Source of the DNA: Microbulbifer variabilis ATCC 700307
Lineage (GTDB): Bacteria > Pseudomonadota > Gammaproteobacteria > Pseudomonadales > Cellvibrionaceae
NCBI RefSeq assembly: GCF_000380565.1
Contig: NZ_AQYJ01000021.1
Coordinates: forward strand, 62,001 to 126,000
Direction of reading: 5' to 3'
Length of the DNA stretch: 64,000 bases
Shown piece by piece: positions 28,601 through 37,647 of the stretch. Position 1 is the stretch's first letter. Every line of letters begins with the position of its first letter. Made by a program: the position numbers and the translations under genes. The notes below the pieces were generated by a model that had not been told where the DNA came from, did no database searches, and saw only the letters and a list, made by a program, of their open reading frames with translations.

Positions 28601-29119
28601 GAATCGCAAAAAGTGGCGGGGTTGGTTGTCGCTTTGCGAGTGATGAAGACCAAGCGTGGCGACTCCATGGCAATTGTCACCCTGGACGACCGCAGTGGTC
28701 GTATTGAGGCGGCTATGTTCAGCGAGGCTTTTGGTGAGCATCGGGAAAAGTTGGCCAAGGATGCGCTTCTGGTGCTGGACGGGCCTGTGGCGAATGATGA
28801 TTACAGTGGCGGTCTGAAAATGACGGTCAATGGAGTGTCAACTCTGGATGAATTGCGCCAGAGCAGCGTGAGTGGTTTGCGTTTACAGGTTGTCAGTGGC
28901 ACTGCGACGCCGGGTTTGGCAAAACGATTGGCCTCCTGCTTGCAGCCTTATACCGGTGGTAAATGCAGGGTCAGCCTGGAAGTCGTGCGTCACGATGCGC
29001 GAGGTCTCTACCGCCTTCCACCCGAGTGGAATGTTGAGCCGAATGACCAGATGGTTCAGTCCCTGCGAGAGTTGTTGGGAAGAGAGCAGGTGGCGCTTCA
29101 ATACGCTGAAAGGCGTTAA
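25601..29119 (+). CDS. dnaE: DNA polymerase III alpha subunit
   Basis: 1,172 residues. The start at 25601 gives TQPFVHLRIHSEFSLIDGLVRI, aligning with the known N-terminus of DnaE; an in-frame ATG at 25547 would add 18 unmatched residues. Domains in order are PHP (about 5-280), polymerase palm with GPGRGSGAGSLVAYSL and catalytic PDFDIDFCMEKR, fingers, the beta-clamp/HhH region, and an OB fold near residue 980-1080. It is the replicative chain-elongating subunit. accA follows 93 bases later, the order seen in Pseudomonas and relatives. Confidence 0.97.
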   Translation: MTQPFVHLRIHSEFSLIDGLVRIKPAVARAQELEMPALALTDQCNLYGQIKFYRACLGTGIKPITAADFWLSEGGEGKPTLITLYAMNGDGYRNITELISRAWMEGQYHGNAYIKREWVKEYSEGVLMLSGAKYGDVGRALVAGRRAQAEELASEWAELFPGRYYLELQRTGRAGDEDYLHAAVELARALNLPVVATNDVRFMEESEFEAHEVRVCIHEGRALDDPRRERRYSAEQYFRTSEEMCELFSDIPEALQNTVEIAKRCSAPIQLGKYFLPEYPIPEGMTEDQFFEKVSYEGMERRLEKILDKTAADYAQRRQVYEDRLRFELDIIIQMGFPGYFLIVMDFIQWAKDHDIPVGPGRGSGAGSLVAYSLDITDLDPLQYDLLFERFLNPERVSMPDFDIDFCMEKRDRVIGYVADNYGRQAVSQIITFGTMAAKAVVRDVARVQGKSYGLADKLSKMIPPDVGMTLQKAYDQEDVLREFLESDDEGQEIWEMALQLEGVSRNVGKHAGGVVIAPTKLTDFAPLYCDETGAGLVTQFDKNDVEDAGLVKFDFLGLRTLTIIDWAKRMVDETRAREGLEPLDIAALPLDDDETFKMLKRAETTAVFQLESRGMKDLIKRLQPDNLEDMIALVALFRPGPLQSGMVDDFINRKHGRAQVAYPDAKYQHEKLKPILEPTYGVIVYQEQVMQIAQELAGYTLGGADLLRRAMGKKKPEEMAKQRATFENGAKEQGIDPELAIKIFDLVEKFAGYGFNKSHSAAYALVSYQTAWLKAHYPAQFMAATMSSDMDKTDKVVTFIEECRAMELVLVPPDVNLGSFQFSVDIDNRIIYGLGAIKGLGEGPIENIIAAREEGGPFSDLFDFCSRVDPRKVNKRALEALVRSGALDSIGPDTGGNDGLDYSRAVLFNALDEAVKAAEQQKANANAGMMDLFGEVVPQASDGDVYEDFRRTRCWSIRERLEGEKNTLGLYLTGHPIDEYADELQHLVKARIADLKPGRESQKVAGLVVALRVMKTKRGDSMAIVTLDDRSGRIEAAMFSEAFGEHREKLAKDALLVLDGPVANDDYSGGLKMTVNGVSTLDELRQSSVSGLRLQVVSGTATPGLAKRLASCLQPYTGGKCRVSLEVVRHDARGLYRLPPEWNVEPNDQMVQSLRELLGREQVALQYAERR

Positions 29120-29212
29120 AGTCCACCGGACTCGACTGGTCGGTTCTGTACAGTTAAGCTATGCCGCTGTGAATGCCCGGTGGCGTTGGAAAGAGTTAAA
29201 GGCGCAGATTTC

Positions 29213-30169
29213 ATGAATTTCAACTTTCTCGAGTTTGAGCAGCCAATTGCAGAGCTGGAAAGCAAAATTAAAGAGTTGCAGCTGGTCGGTGACGACAACG
29301 AACTGAATATTGCCGAAGAGGTTACCCGGCTGAGGGAAAAAAGCAGAAACCTGACTGAGTCTATCTACTCTGAGCTCACCCCCTGGCAGGTTGTGCAGGT
29401 AGCGCGTCACCCACAGCGTCCCTATTCCAAGGACTATATAGAGCGCTTATTTACCGACTGGGATGAGCTGCATGGCGATCGCCACTTTGGCGACGATAAG
29501 GCAATTATTGCCGGTATCGCCCGCCTAAACGGCAAACCGGTGGCGGTGATTGGGGAAGAGAAAGGCCGCTCCGTCAATGAAAAAGTTGCGCGCAATTTTG
29601 GTATGCCGAAACCAGAGGGTTACCGCAAGGCTCTGCGTATCATGGAAATGGCCGAGCGCTTCAAAATGCCGGTGCTCACCCTGATTGATACCCCGGGAGC
29701 TTACCCCGGTATTGATAGTGAAGAGCGCGGTATTAGTGAAGCCATCGCCCAGAATTTAGCTGTGATGTCCCGTTTGCGCACGCCGATTATTTGTACCGTG
29801 ATTGGTGAAGGCTCTTCAGGTGGTGCATTGGCTATTGGCGTGGGAGACCAGCTCAATATGCTGCAATACTCCACTTACTTTGTGATCTCCCCGGAGGGCT
29901 GCGCCAATATTATCTGGAAAACGGTGGAAAAAGCCCCGTTAGCTGCTGAGGCTATGGGGGTGACCTCCAGTGTGCTGGAAGAGCTGGGTATCGTAGATGA
30001 AACAATTCCCGAGCCCCTCGGTGGTGCACACCGCGACCCCGATGCCATGGCTTTGAGTCTGAGAGAGCGTCTCGGTGAACAGCTGGATCAGCTGAGCAGT
30101 ATTCCAATTGATGAATTGTTGGAGAAACGTTATCAGCGCCTGATGAGCTACGGTAATATCGTTTCCTAA
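29213..30169 (+). CDS. accA: Acetyl-CoA carboxylase carboxyltransferase alpha
   Basis: 318 residues from ATG 29213; the N-terminus [18 protein letters not shown] matches the E. coli protein, whereas the frame's earlier ATG at 29180 does not. The carboxyltransferase core has [19 protein letters not shown] and [15 protein letters not shown]. With AccD it transfers carboxyl from biotin to acetyl-CoA, the first step of fatty-acid synthesis. In relatives tilS follows accA directly; here a 17-kb block intervenes. Confidence 0.97.
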   Translation: MNFNFLEFEQPIAELESKIKELQLVGDDNELNIAEEVTRLREKSRNLTESIYSELTPWQVVQVARHPQRPYSKDYIERLFTDWDELHGDRHFGDDKAIIAGIARLNGKPVAVIGEEKGRSVNEKVARNFGMPKPEGYRKALRIMEMAERFKMPVLTLIDTPGAYPGIDSEERGISEAIAQNLAVMSRLRTPIICTVIGEGSSGGALAIGVGDQLNMLQYSTYFVISPEGCANIIWKTVEKAPLAAEAMGVTSSVLEELGIVDETIPEPLGGAHRDPDAMALSLRERLGEQLDQLSSIPIDELLEKRYQRLMSYGNIVS

Positions 30170-30593
30170 CCCCTTAAGAAAAGAGTTTTGTGGCCGGCGT
30201 CTTACTGGAGAATCGAGGGCCGGCTACAGACCTTCCCCTTCTTTTTTTCCTCTGTTAATGACCCTTAGCTAGCTTCTCAGCTTGCAACTGGGCGTTGTCT
30301 TTTGATTGTTTCCCAAGACATTAAGCCGCTGGTTTTGTCTTCCTCCAAACGATCTGCTCCTTAACTTGCTGGTTTCAATTGCTTTTGAGCGCTTTTCTTA
30401 AGCAGCTGGGTATGGCTAGCGGAATAGTTACCTGCGTGTCCACATTGCCCCTGTTTTGACCCCCCTTATCGAAAAGACCTGCGGAGTTGATGTAGCTCCA
30501 TGTTAGAAAGCTGGAAGAATAATGAGTGGTTTGATTGGCAATGATCTCCAGCTATGGGTGGGCGATATTGCTGAGGTCTGTGGAACAATAATT
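30170..30593. other. Intergenic region after accA, with hairpin
   Basis: Contains GCCGGC inverted repeats around 30193-30225 followed by a T-rich stretch (30238-30249), a plausible accA terminator. The remainder holds the MFS promoter. This is the left junction of the accessory block. Confidence 0.45.
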
Positions 30594-31853
30594 ATGGCAA
30601 TTTTGCAGAGTAATACAGCAACGGATACCGAGCAGTTGCAAACTGGTGAAAAACCTGGAAATAGTTTTGCGTTGGTGGCTTTAACCTCCCTGTTTTTTTT
30701 GTGGGGGTTTATTACCTGTTTGAATGATATTCTGATTCCCTACCTCAAAGAAATATTTAGTCTGAGTTATACCCAGGCAATGTTGGTGCAGTTCTGTTTC
30801 TTTGGGGCCTATTTCCTGGTTTCCTTACCTGCTGGTTTTTTACTTTCTCGTATCGGTTACCAAAAAGGGATAGTAACTGGGTTAGCTGTTTCGGTAATTG
30901 GATGTCTAATATTTATTCCCGCTGGGCGTATGGAAACCTATGCGCTATTTCTGGGGGCGCTTTTTATTTTGGCCTCTGGTATTACCATTTTGCAGGTGTC
31001 GGCAAACCCTTATGTCGCTGTGCTAGGTAAAGAGAGTACTGCTGCCAGTCGTTTAACAATGACCCAGGCATTTAATTCTTTGGGAACAACTGTGGCTCCA
31101 CAATTTGGGGCGCTGTTAATTCTTCCCGCTGCAGGTGTTGCTGCTGGTGCCGTCGGCGCCACTTCCGTAGAAATCCCCTATTTGATATTGGCCGTGGCCC
31201 TGGCATTGTTGGCAATTGTATTTGGATACCTGAAACTACCTAATATCGTCAGTGCCAACAGGCTGCCCGAATCTGAAGAGATTTCCGGGTCGGCTTGGAG
31301 CCATCGCCACTTGGTACTTGGTGCTGTAGCCATATTTCTTTACGTGGGTGCAGAGGTATCCATTGGTAGCTTTCTGGTGAATTTTATAGCGGAGGACTCT
31401 ATTGCCGGGTTGGAAGAGTCCGAAGCCGCATTTTATATTTCCCTTTATTGGGGCGGTGCAATGGTGGGACGTTTTGCTGGTGCGCTGGTGATGCACTATA
31501 TATCTGCCGGAAAAGTGCTGGCTATCTGTTCTATTGGCTCTTGTTTACTTCTAATGATCACGATTACCGGCAGTGGGCATCTCGCAATGTATGCTGTGTT
31601 GGCGGTTGGTTTGTGTAACTCCATTATGTTCCCGACAATATTTAGCCTGGCCCTGGCGAAACTGGGCACGGCTACCAGTCAAGGGTCTGGTATTTTATGT
31701 CAGGCGATAGTTGGCGGGGCTGTTGTGCCATTGTTGCAAGGAGTACTTGCCGATCAAGTGGGTGTGCAGCTTGCGTTTGTCCTACCGGTTTTTTGTTATC
31801 TGTATATCCTTTACTACGGTGTGATCGGACACCATCCAAATAAGTGCGCTTAA
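30594..31853 (+). CDS. FucP-type MFS sugar transporter
   Basis: About 419 residues from ATG 30594; an ATG at 30522 in the same frame adds 24 residues and is less likely. Twelve hydrophobic helices are predicted. The family signature includes [21 protein letters not shown] in helix 1, [35 protein letters not shown] and [18 protein letters not shown], which is the fucose/glucose-galactose:H+ symporter (FucP/GluP) pattern. It imports a monosaccharide across the inner membrane. A paralogue lies at 38089. The neighbouring glycan genes suggest glucose or a related sugar. Confidence 0.88.
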   Translation: MAILQSNTATDTEQLQTGEKPGNSFALVALTSLFFLWGFITCLNDILIPYLKEIFSLSYTQAMLVQFCFFGAYFLVSLPAGFLLSRIGYQKGIVTGLAVSVIGCLIFIPAGRMETYALFLGALFILASGITILQVSANPYVAVLGKESTAASRLTMTQAFNSLGTTVAPQFGALLILPAAGVAAGAVGATSVEIPYLILAVALALLAIVFGYLKLPNIVSANRLPESEEISGSAWSHRHLVLGAVAIFLYVGAEVSIGSFLVNFIAEDSIAGLEESEAAFYISLYWGGAMVGRFAGALVMHYISAGKVLAICSIGSCLLLMITITGSGHLAMYAVLAVGLCNSIMFPTIFSLALAKLGTATSQGSGILCQAIVGGAVVPLLQGVLADQVGVQLAFVLPVFCYLYILYYGVIGHHPNKCA

Positions 31854-31885
31854 GTTGTTTTTATACTCTCATCTGAGCTCGTTTT

Positions 31886-31911
31886 GCCGGCATTTTATGT
31901 CGGCTTTTTTC
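31886..31911 (+). terminator. Rho-independent terminator
   Basis: GCCGGCAT and ATGTCGGC form an eight-pair stem with a TTT-type loop followed by six T, 33 bases beyond the MFS stop. Confidence 0.8.
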
Positions 31912-32243
31912 TGTTCCTAAGAAAAATATTAGGCTTAAGGTTGATTTAGATAAGCGAGCTTAAGCTCCTTGATAAGGTAGGTTTAATGATGTCCATTCGG
32001 GTGCATTGATTGGCGGGATTTATCTTTATGTGACATTGATTTTTTATTGAACTCTTGTGCCTCCCTTGACACTAAGCTGGATTAAATTTTTGAGTGAAGC
32101 TTCTGGATAAATTTTTTGGTTCCGTGTGGCCGCTTTCTTTCGTGAGAGCTTTGTGAAAAATTTCTTTTTTTTTGATATTTCGTAGGTTGAAGTTCCAATA
32201 TAAGAGTAAGTCAAGAGTAATTAACCGGGAAGGAAAGATAATT
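31912..32243. other. Intergenic region before CBM-cytochrome gene
   Basis: About 330 AT-rich bases with no coding frame; it contains the promoter for the next gene. A TTG-started extension of that gene (32172) is not supported. Confidence 0.4.
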
Positions 32244-35200
32244 ATGAATATCTATGATGCTCGGAAGGCTAGAGTGCAATACCTTTCAACCAAACTGTTT
32301 TTCAAGTACTTAAACCAATTGCGCAAGCCGGTTAAGGTGGGTGTTATTTTTTGTGCTGTGTTTTTTCTCGCTGCTAACCATGCCGTGGGTTTGCAGGCGA
32401 TACAAAATGGAATTGGCGGTATTCAATTTACAGATGAGGGCTCAGCTGAATTTTTTGTTAATGTCGGTAGCTGGGCCGATGTGCATTACCAAGTAAACGG
32501 TGGTGTGCAACAAAATGTACGGATGCAACAATCCGGTAACCGCCAAACACTCTTTCTGGATGATTTACATCTGGGTGCCACGGTGAGGTACAGCTTCACC
32601 TATTTTGATCAAGAGTGTAATTGTGCTATCGATAGTGATTTACGAGATTATGTTCATGGCGATGGCGATGGCGATGGCGATGGCGATGGCGATGGCGATG
32701 AAACTGATGGGCAAAATAGTGATACAGGTATACAAGCCCAAGATGTCAACAGTGCACGGTTTTTTGTAAATGGCCAGGGCTGGGCCGATGTGCACTATAC
32801 ACTCAGTGGCGCTGGTCAATTAAATCACCGTATGACCCAGGCGGGAGGCATAAATAAATTTGATATTACCGGCCTCTCAAATGGTGATGTTGTCCGCTAT
32901 CGTTTCACCTACTGGGATGTAGATTGTAATTGTGCCAAAGTTACTGAGTGGGCAACTTATACTCACAACGGTGACGGTGACGGTGACGGTGACGGTGACG
33001 GTGACGGTGACGGTGACGGTGACGGTGACGGTGACGGCGTAGTTGATAGTGTCGATCTCTGCCCTAATACGCCACAGGAAACATCTGTAGATATCCACGG
33101 CTGTCCGCTGGCGGTTGATGTAGCTGAAGTCAGCATAATGAATGGCTTCCTGGTTGGGGGTAGAGGCAGTGAATTTCCCGGCTATGCGCTCTATTTTTTT
33201 GATGGCGATTTAGGGTCACCAAATAGTAATTGTAGTATTGAGTGCTCTGATAGCTGGCCTCCATTGTTAGTAAATGATGCGGCAGCTTCAGGTATTTCTG
33301 GCCTAGACGTTATTGTACGTGATGATGGTCGTCAACAGGCTGCTTACAATGGCCGTCCTTTATATTTCTTTTCTGGTGATTCCCAACAGGGTGATCAAAA
33401 TGGTCATGGTGTAGGTGGAACTTGGTGGCTTGCAGAGTTGTTTGATCGCAGTGACATTGTTCCCCTGTTTAACGGTGATACCCCCCTTGAACCTGATACG
33501 GTTATCGAAACGGGAGATGCGATCATTACTCGTTTTGCTGATAGAGCCCGGGATAGACATGCCAGGGAAGATCAATTCCAGGCCTATGACCATTACCTTA
33601 CTTTTTATTGGGAGCACCGCACAGCGCAAGTTGAGATTATCGACCGGGTTGCAAAGGGTGGTAATGATATTACCATCAACGTGATCACAGAGTGGGAGTT
33701 GGGCCAACCCGAGTTCCGCGCTTTTTATCGGGGAATCAATACCGTTGCTGAGTACTACCACAATGTCTTTTTAGACCGCGATCCTGAGGATGTAACCCGA
33801 TATAGCACAACGATCCATTTTAACAGTAAAGAAGGTCGCCCCCTTCAAGCTGGCGATCGTATGGAAATGGAGGTGAGTCAGTTTTTACTTAATCCACCCA
33901 ATGGCCGGGCCAATTATTATGGATCTACCGTGCTTTATATTGTGGGGCAAGGAGGGTTGGTGCCTTGGGAAGCAAAGGGCACCTTTGGTGACCCCGCCAC
34001 AGAACATGAGGATTCCTACCCTATCCCTACTAAGGGGTGGTTGGGAGGGGGCACTACTCTCCCCTATCAATATTCAGGTGAAGCAGATAACCATTTTATG
34101 CAAATGGCTTCGAATCTTGCTCCGCAAAACGGCCAAATCTTTGTGCGGGGTCGTCGAATTCATCATAGCGATTTTGGTGATGGATCCCACAATGAGAGTA
34201 GTGAAAATCCTGGGCTCATTGAGGTTGCCAATAAATTAGGCCCTCAATATATAAACCGATCCTGCGTTAGCTGTCATGAAAAAAATGGCCGGGCCCCATC
34301 TGCAACTACCGGCTCTGATCTATCCCAGTATGTAGTCAAAGTGGGTTCTGTTAGCGGAGAAGCGGATCCACTTTTAGGTCATGTATTACAGCCTAAAAAT
34401 ATCAATGGTAGCCCGGAGGCCACAGTTACTCTCAGCGCGTGGGTGGAAAATAACGGCTTACGCCGCCCCGTCTACAAGTTTAGTGGAAATAGCCCTGCGT
34501 ATTATTCCGTCCGTATTGCTCCACAATTAGTAGGCATGGGTCTATTGGAAGCAATTCCTGAAAGCGCTATCGTGGCCCAAGCGGATCCAGACGATAGTAA
34601 TGGCGATGGTATTAGTGGTCGTTTGCAGGTTGTCAGTGACCCGCAGAGTGGGGAGCAGCGAATTGGTCGTTTTGGCTGGAAAGCGGCTCAAGCCAGTGTT
34701 GCTTCGCAAGTTGCCGCAGCTCTCAATACCGATATGGGAGTAATGACTTCGATATTTCCGCTACCTGATTGCGGTAGCGCCCAATCAGGCTGTGGCGCTG
34801 CTGGTAGTGAATTAAATGAACAGAATCTTAGTGACTTAGTCGACTATGTATCACTATTGGGCGTTAGTGCACGCCGAAACCTGAACAACAATACTGTGCT
34901 GAAGGGTGAAGAGTTGTTTACTAATGCTGGCTGTAGCAGTTGCCATACGCCTACCGTGGTTACCAGCGCTTATCATCCAAAGGCGGAACTTCGTAACCAA
35001 ATAATTCACCCTTATACGGATTTATTGCTCCATGATATGGGTCCAGAGTTAGCAGATAATCTTCCGGAGGGGGTAGCTTCAGGTTCTGAGTGGCGAACCC
35101 CTCCACTTTGGGGGATTGGGCTGGGAGTCGATGTTAGTGGAGATGAGAGTTATCTTCATGATGGTCGTGCCCGCACCCTTGACGAGGCAATTTTGTGGCA

Positions 35201-35291
35201 TGGGGGAGAGGGGAATAATTCGAGACAAGCTTATGAGCGAATGTCGGCGGATGAGAAGAATGCGTTAATTATGTTCTTGCAATCACTCTAA
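32244..35291 (+). CDS. Secreted CBM56-CBM56-di-haem oxidoreductase fusion
   Basis: 1,015 residues from ATG 32244 (GGAAGGAAAG upstream). Order: N-terminal signal/hydrophobic segment (VGVIFCAVFFLAANHAVG); two CBM56-like beta-1,3-glucan-binding modules (~53-138 and ~165-242, each with a W-A-D-V-H-Y core and Y-x-F-T-Y end); the linkers are (Gly-Asp)7 and (Gly-Asp)11; a TSP3-like DGVVDSVDLCPNT; a PF03640-like repeat (PGYALYFFDGD, GRPLYFFSGD); an unassigned ~150-residue beta-rich domain; then a C-terminal di-haem oxidoreductase (DUF1111/COG3488 type) with haem motifs CVSCH and CSSCH. It would bind glucan outside the membrane and carry electrons or peroxidase-like activity. A shared terminator follows. 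Confidence 0.8.
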   Translation: MNIYDARKARVQYLSTKLFFKYLNQLRKPVKVGVIFCAVFFLAANHAVGLQAIQNGIGGIQFTDEGSAEFFVNVGSWADVHYQVNGGVQQNVRMQQSGNRQTLFLDDLHLGATVRYSFTYFDQECNCAIDSDLRDYVHGDGDGDGDGDGDGDETDGQNSDTGIQAQDVNSARFFVNGQGWADVHYTLSGAGQLNHRMTQAGGINKFDITGLSNGDVVRYRFTYWDVDCNCAKVTEWATYTHNGDGDGDGDGDGDGDGDGDGDGDGVVDSVDLCPNTPQETSVDIHGCPLAVDVAEVSIMNGFLVGGRGSEFPGYALYFFDGDLGSPNSNCSIECSDSWPPLLVNDAAASGISGLDVIVRDDGRQQAAYNGRPLYFFSGDSQQGDQNGHGVGGTWWLAELFDRSDIVPLFNGDTPLEPDTVIETGDAIITRFADRARDRHAREDQFQAYDHYLTFYWEHRTAQVEIIDRVAKGGNDITINVITEWELGQPEFRAFYRGINTVAEYYHNVFLDRDPEDVTRYSTTIHFNSKEGRPLQAGDRMEMEVSQFLLNPPNGRANYYGSTVLYIVGQGGLVPWEAKGTFGDPATEHEDSYPIPTKGWLGGGTTLPYQYSGEADNHFMQMASNLAPQNGQIFVRGRRIHHSDFGDGSHNESSENPGLIEVANKLGPQYINRSCVSCHEKNGRAPSATTGSDLSQYVVKVGSVSGEADPLLGHVLQPKNINGSPEATVTLSAWVENNGLRRPVYKFSGNSPAYYSVRIAPQLVGMGLLEAIPESAIVAQADPDDSNGDGISGRLQVVSDPQSGEQRIGRFGWKAAQASVASQVAAALNTDMGVMTSIFPLPDCGSAQSGCGAAGSELNEQNLSDLVDYVSLLGVSARRNLNNNTVLKGEELFTNAGCSSCHTPTVVTSAYHPKAELRNQIIHPYTDLLLHDMGPELADNLPEGVASGSEWRTPPLWGIGLGVDVSGDESYLHDGRARTLDEAILWHGGEGNNSRQAYERMSADEKNALIMFLQSL
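32658..32699 (+). repeat. Hexanucleotide array GGCGAT x7
   Basis: Seven perfect in-frame copies of GGCGAT encode (Gly-Asp)7 between the two CBM56-like modules. A second array of a different hexamer lies at 32970. Confidence 0.95.
32970..33035 (+). repeat. Hexanucleotide array GGTGAC x11
   Basis: Eleven perfect in-frame copies of GGTGAC encode (Gly-Asp)11 after the second CBM56-like module. It encodes the same dipeptide as the first array but with different synonymous codons throughout. Confidence 0.95.
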
Positions 35292-35293
35292 TA

Positions 35294-35330
35294 AAAATAG
35301 CCCCTCTCAAGTAAGAGAGGGGCTATTTTT
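35294..35330. terminator. Bidirectional-looking rho-independent terminator
   Basis: AAAATAGCCCCTCTC and GAGAGGGGCTATTTT form a perfect 15-bp stem flanked by A and T runs, three bases after the CBM-cytochrome stop. It could also end the opposite-strand LytTR transcript from 35630. Confidence 0.9.
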
Positions 35331-35629
35331 AGAATATTGCCGGCCCCTATGCTGCTTACCAAGTACTAGAGAGTGCTAGCATACTGTAGTAAGGGAAACC
35401 CATATGAATTTGATAATCCTTATATGGCAGTTAACATTGACACCTGGAATGTAAGTTTTTCGAATGATTCGTTTTATAGGTGCGTGTAATCGGAAGTGCT
35501 GGAAACTTGACTATATGTGAAAAAGAAATTATTTGTCGTAAAGATATTTCGATTTTATTAACAGATAGAAATACCAGCTAATCCCTGTCGGTATTTCTCG
35601 GACTCGAATTATCTTTTGTCAAAAGAATA
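35331..35629. other. Short intergenic region between convergent genes
   Basis: About 300 bases with no coding frame or further hairpin recognised. Confidence 0.35.
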
Positions 35630-36478
35630 CTAGGAAGCTTGGGGGGCGGCTAAATTTTTGTGCCGATTGGACTCCAGGAACTCTTTGATTGGCAAGCGAT
35701 AGTTTCTGCTAACCTTTACTTTCGCGCCACTGGTCAAGGTGAGAAAATATTCTCCTTTGGTAAGAACCTTAATGTGCTCAATAAAGTTAAGGTTTACCAG
35801 TGTGGAGCGGTGAATACGTTTGAAGTTCTTAGGACACAATTTTTTCTGTAAGTCTTTAATAGTGCTACGCATAACATGTGTCTCTCCTTTTACATGTACG
35901 CACATATAATCCCCGGCGGCATCAATCCACTCAATATCCTGCTGGCTCACCATAGTGATACTACCGCGGTCTTTGATGGCCAACCGGTTGGAAGCGTTTT
36001 GAGGCAGAGTAGCCCCTCTGTGGGCGTTACCCTGGTTTACAGTATCGTCAATGGAGCGCATCAGCCGGTTTTTCTCTGTCTGATGGCTATGTTTAGTAGA
36101 GGTATTCACCAGTTGTAGACGTTGCCGAGCCCGTTCCAGGGCTGTGCGGAGACGCTTACCATCTAACGGCTTGAGTATATAATCTACTGCGTGGACTTCG
36201 AAGGCTTTGAGAGCGTATTGATCAAAAGCAGTGGCGAATATAATTTGGGGCATAATGTCTCCCTGCAGGTTATAAACTACATCGAAGCCATTCATTCCCG
36301 GCATTTGCACATCCAGCACCAGCAAGTCGGGAGTGTGATCGGATACTGCTTGCAGCGCTTCTCTGCCATTTCGGCAGCAGGCAACAATTTTTATATCGGA
36401 AAACTCCTCAAGCATGCTTTTTAACAGCCGGAGGGCCAGGGGTTCATCATCCACTAGCACGACGGTGTAATTATTCAT
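35630..36478 (-). CDS. LytTR-type response regulator
   Basis: 282 residues. Residues ~1-120 are a receiver (VVLVDDEPLA, phospho-Asp in DLLVLDVQMPGMNGFDVV, Lys in DYILKPLDG). Residues ~165-270 are a LytTR DNA-binding domain (IEWIDAAGDYMCVHVKG, KRIHRSTLVNLNFIEHIKV). Its start codon overlaps the kinase stop by an ATGA, so kinase and regulator are one operon. AlgR/LytR-family regulators bind paired 9-bp repeats. Given the neighbours, it probably controls the sugar transporters and/or glycan enzymes. Confidence 0.92.
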   Translation of the reverse strand: MNNYTVVLVDDEPLALRLLKSMLEEFSDIKIVACCRNGREALQAVSDHTPDLLVLDVQMPGMNGFDVVYNLQGDIMPQIIFATAFDQYALKAFEVHAVDYILKPLDGKRLRTALERARQRLQLVNTSTKHSHQTEKNRLMRSIDDTVNQGNAHRGATLPQNASNRLAIKDRGSITMVSQQDIEWIDAAGDYMCVHVKGETHVMRSTIKDLQKKLCPKNFKRIHRSTLVNLNFIEHIKVLTKGEYFLTLTSGAKVKVSRNYRLPIKEFLESNRHKNLAAPQAS

Positions 36479-37647
36479 AGGGCTTCTCCCTGTGTCTGGT
36501 TTATGGGGGAGGTGGAAATTTCCAGCGGGATATCAATATGCACCATCATCCCGCAACCGGTCTTTTGGAACTGCTTTATTTGGAAGTCTTGTGGATAGAG
36601 GCTGGAGAGTCTCTCGCGCACGTTCTTTAATCCAACGCCGGTAGAGGTTGTGTGGCCGTTCTGCTGCTCTGGAGAATCATTCGAGCAGCCTGAATCATTG
36701 ACTTTCAGTACTAGGCGGTTACCCGACCGGTGGGCGCGAATTGCTATAGTTCCACCTTTTTCATTGGGGGCAATAGCGTATTTAACTGAGTTTTCGACCA
36801 AAGGCTGCAGTAGCATACTGGGAACCCGGGCTTTGCGGACTTCTTCATCAATAGCGATATCTACACTGAGCCGATCGACAAACCGGGTCTTCTCAATTTC
36901 CAGGTAGAGTAGAACGGCTTCAATTTCCCTTTCTAATTCTACTTTTTGCATTGGCCCTTCTTTTAGGGATAGGCGCAGGAAGTCGCTTAGCCGGATTACC
37001 ATCTCCCGGGCTTCGTCGGCTTGCTGAAAGCGAATTAAGGCATTAATGGAGTTCAGGGTGTTAAAAAGGAAGTGAGGGTTCAATTGATAACGTAGCATCG
37101 TCAGTTGGGCTTCGTTGGCAATAGCTTCCGCCCGGAGTCTACGCAGCTGCTCGCGTTCGTTGACTGCAGCTACATCAAGCATTTTCCTGTGCTCATCCTG
37201 CAGGAGCATATAGTATTTCACTCCACAGTACAGGGCGCTCCAGAATAAAAACACAAAGAGTGAGGCGTAATACCAACCCCCGAATTCGGACCAGATAGAA
37301 TGCTCACCGCTCAGTCGGATATAAGCCTCCATTCGTACCAGTGTCCATATGCCTGAAATTACCGCTACAGCGAGCAGGTAGATGACGGTTCGTACCGCGA
37401 GCTCCGAGTCCCAAGCTATATCAAAAATGGGCCTGAGAAATAGCGACAATACAAAAGCAACTGCGCATTGGAACACGGTGTTTGCTGGTTCAAATTTCGG
37501 CCATTCAGAAGGGGAGTGCCATAATGTGAGTGAGAGAAATGTAACCAGCAGGATGCCGGCCCAGCTGACCAACTGTAACTTCCAAAACCAGCGAGTCGAC
37601 TGAACATCAGCGTTAAGTTCTATAGTTTGACGGGGGGAGTACTGCAT
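36475..37647 (-). CDS. LytS/YehU-type sensor histidine kinase
   Basis: 390 residues. Four hydrophobic segments occupy ~20-150. A cytoplasmic coiled stretch leads to the His_kinase domain LRYQLNPHFLFNTLNSINALI (phospho-accepting His) and a C-terminal HATPase (LVENSVKYAIAPNEKGG N-box, GVGLKNVRERL G-box). This is the PF06580 family usually paired with LytTR regulators. No extracytoplasmic sensor domain is obvious, so the stimulus may be membrane-associated or come from transporter activity. It lies directly between the two FucP-type transporter genes. Confidence 0.9.
   Translation of the reverse strand: MQYSPRQTIELNADVQSTRWFWKLQLVSWAGILLVTFLSLTLWHSPSEWPKFEPANTVFQCAVAFVLSLFLRPIFDIAWDSELAVRTVIYLLAVAVISGIWTLVRMEAYIRLSGEHSIWSEFGGWYYASLFVFLFWSALYCGVKYYMLLQDEHRKMLDVAAVNEREQLRRLRAEAIANEAQLTMLRYQLNPHFLFNTLNSINALIRFQQADEAREMVIRLSDFLRLSLKEGPMQKVELEREIEAVLLYLEIEKTRFVDRLSVDIAIDEEVRKARVPSMLLQPLVENSVKYAIAPNEKGGTIAIRAHRSGNRLVLKVNDSGCSNDSPEQQNGHTTSTGVGLKNVRERLSSLYPQDFQIKQFQKTGCGMMVHIDIPLEISTSPINQTQGEAL

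Noticed and set aside
32658..33035. CRISPR-like array
   Set aside because: The short perfect hexamers have no spacers and lie inside an open reading frame encoding Gly-Asp linkers.
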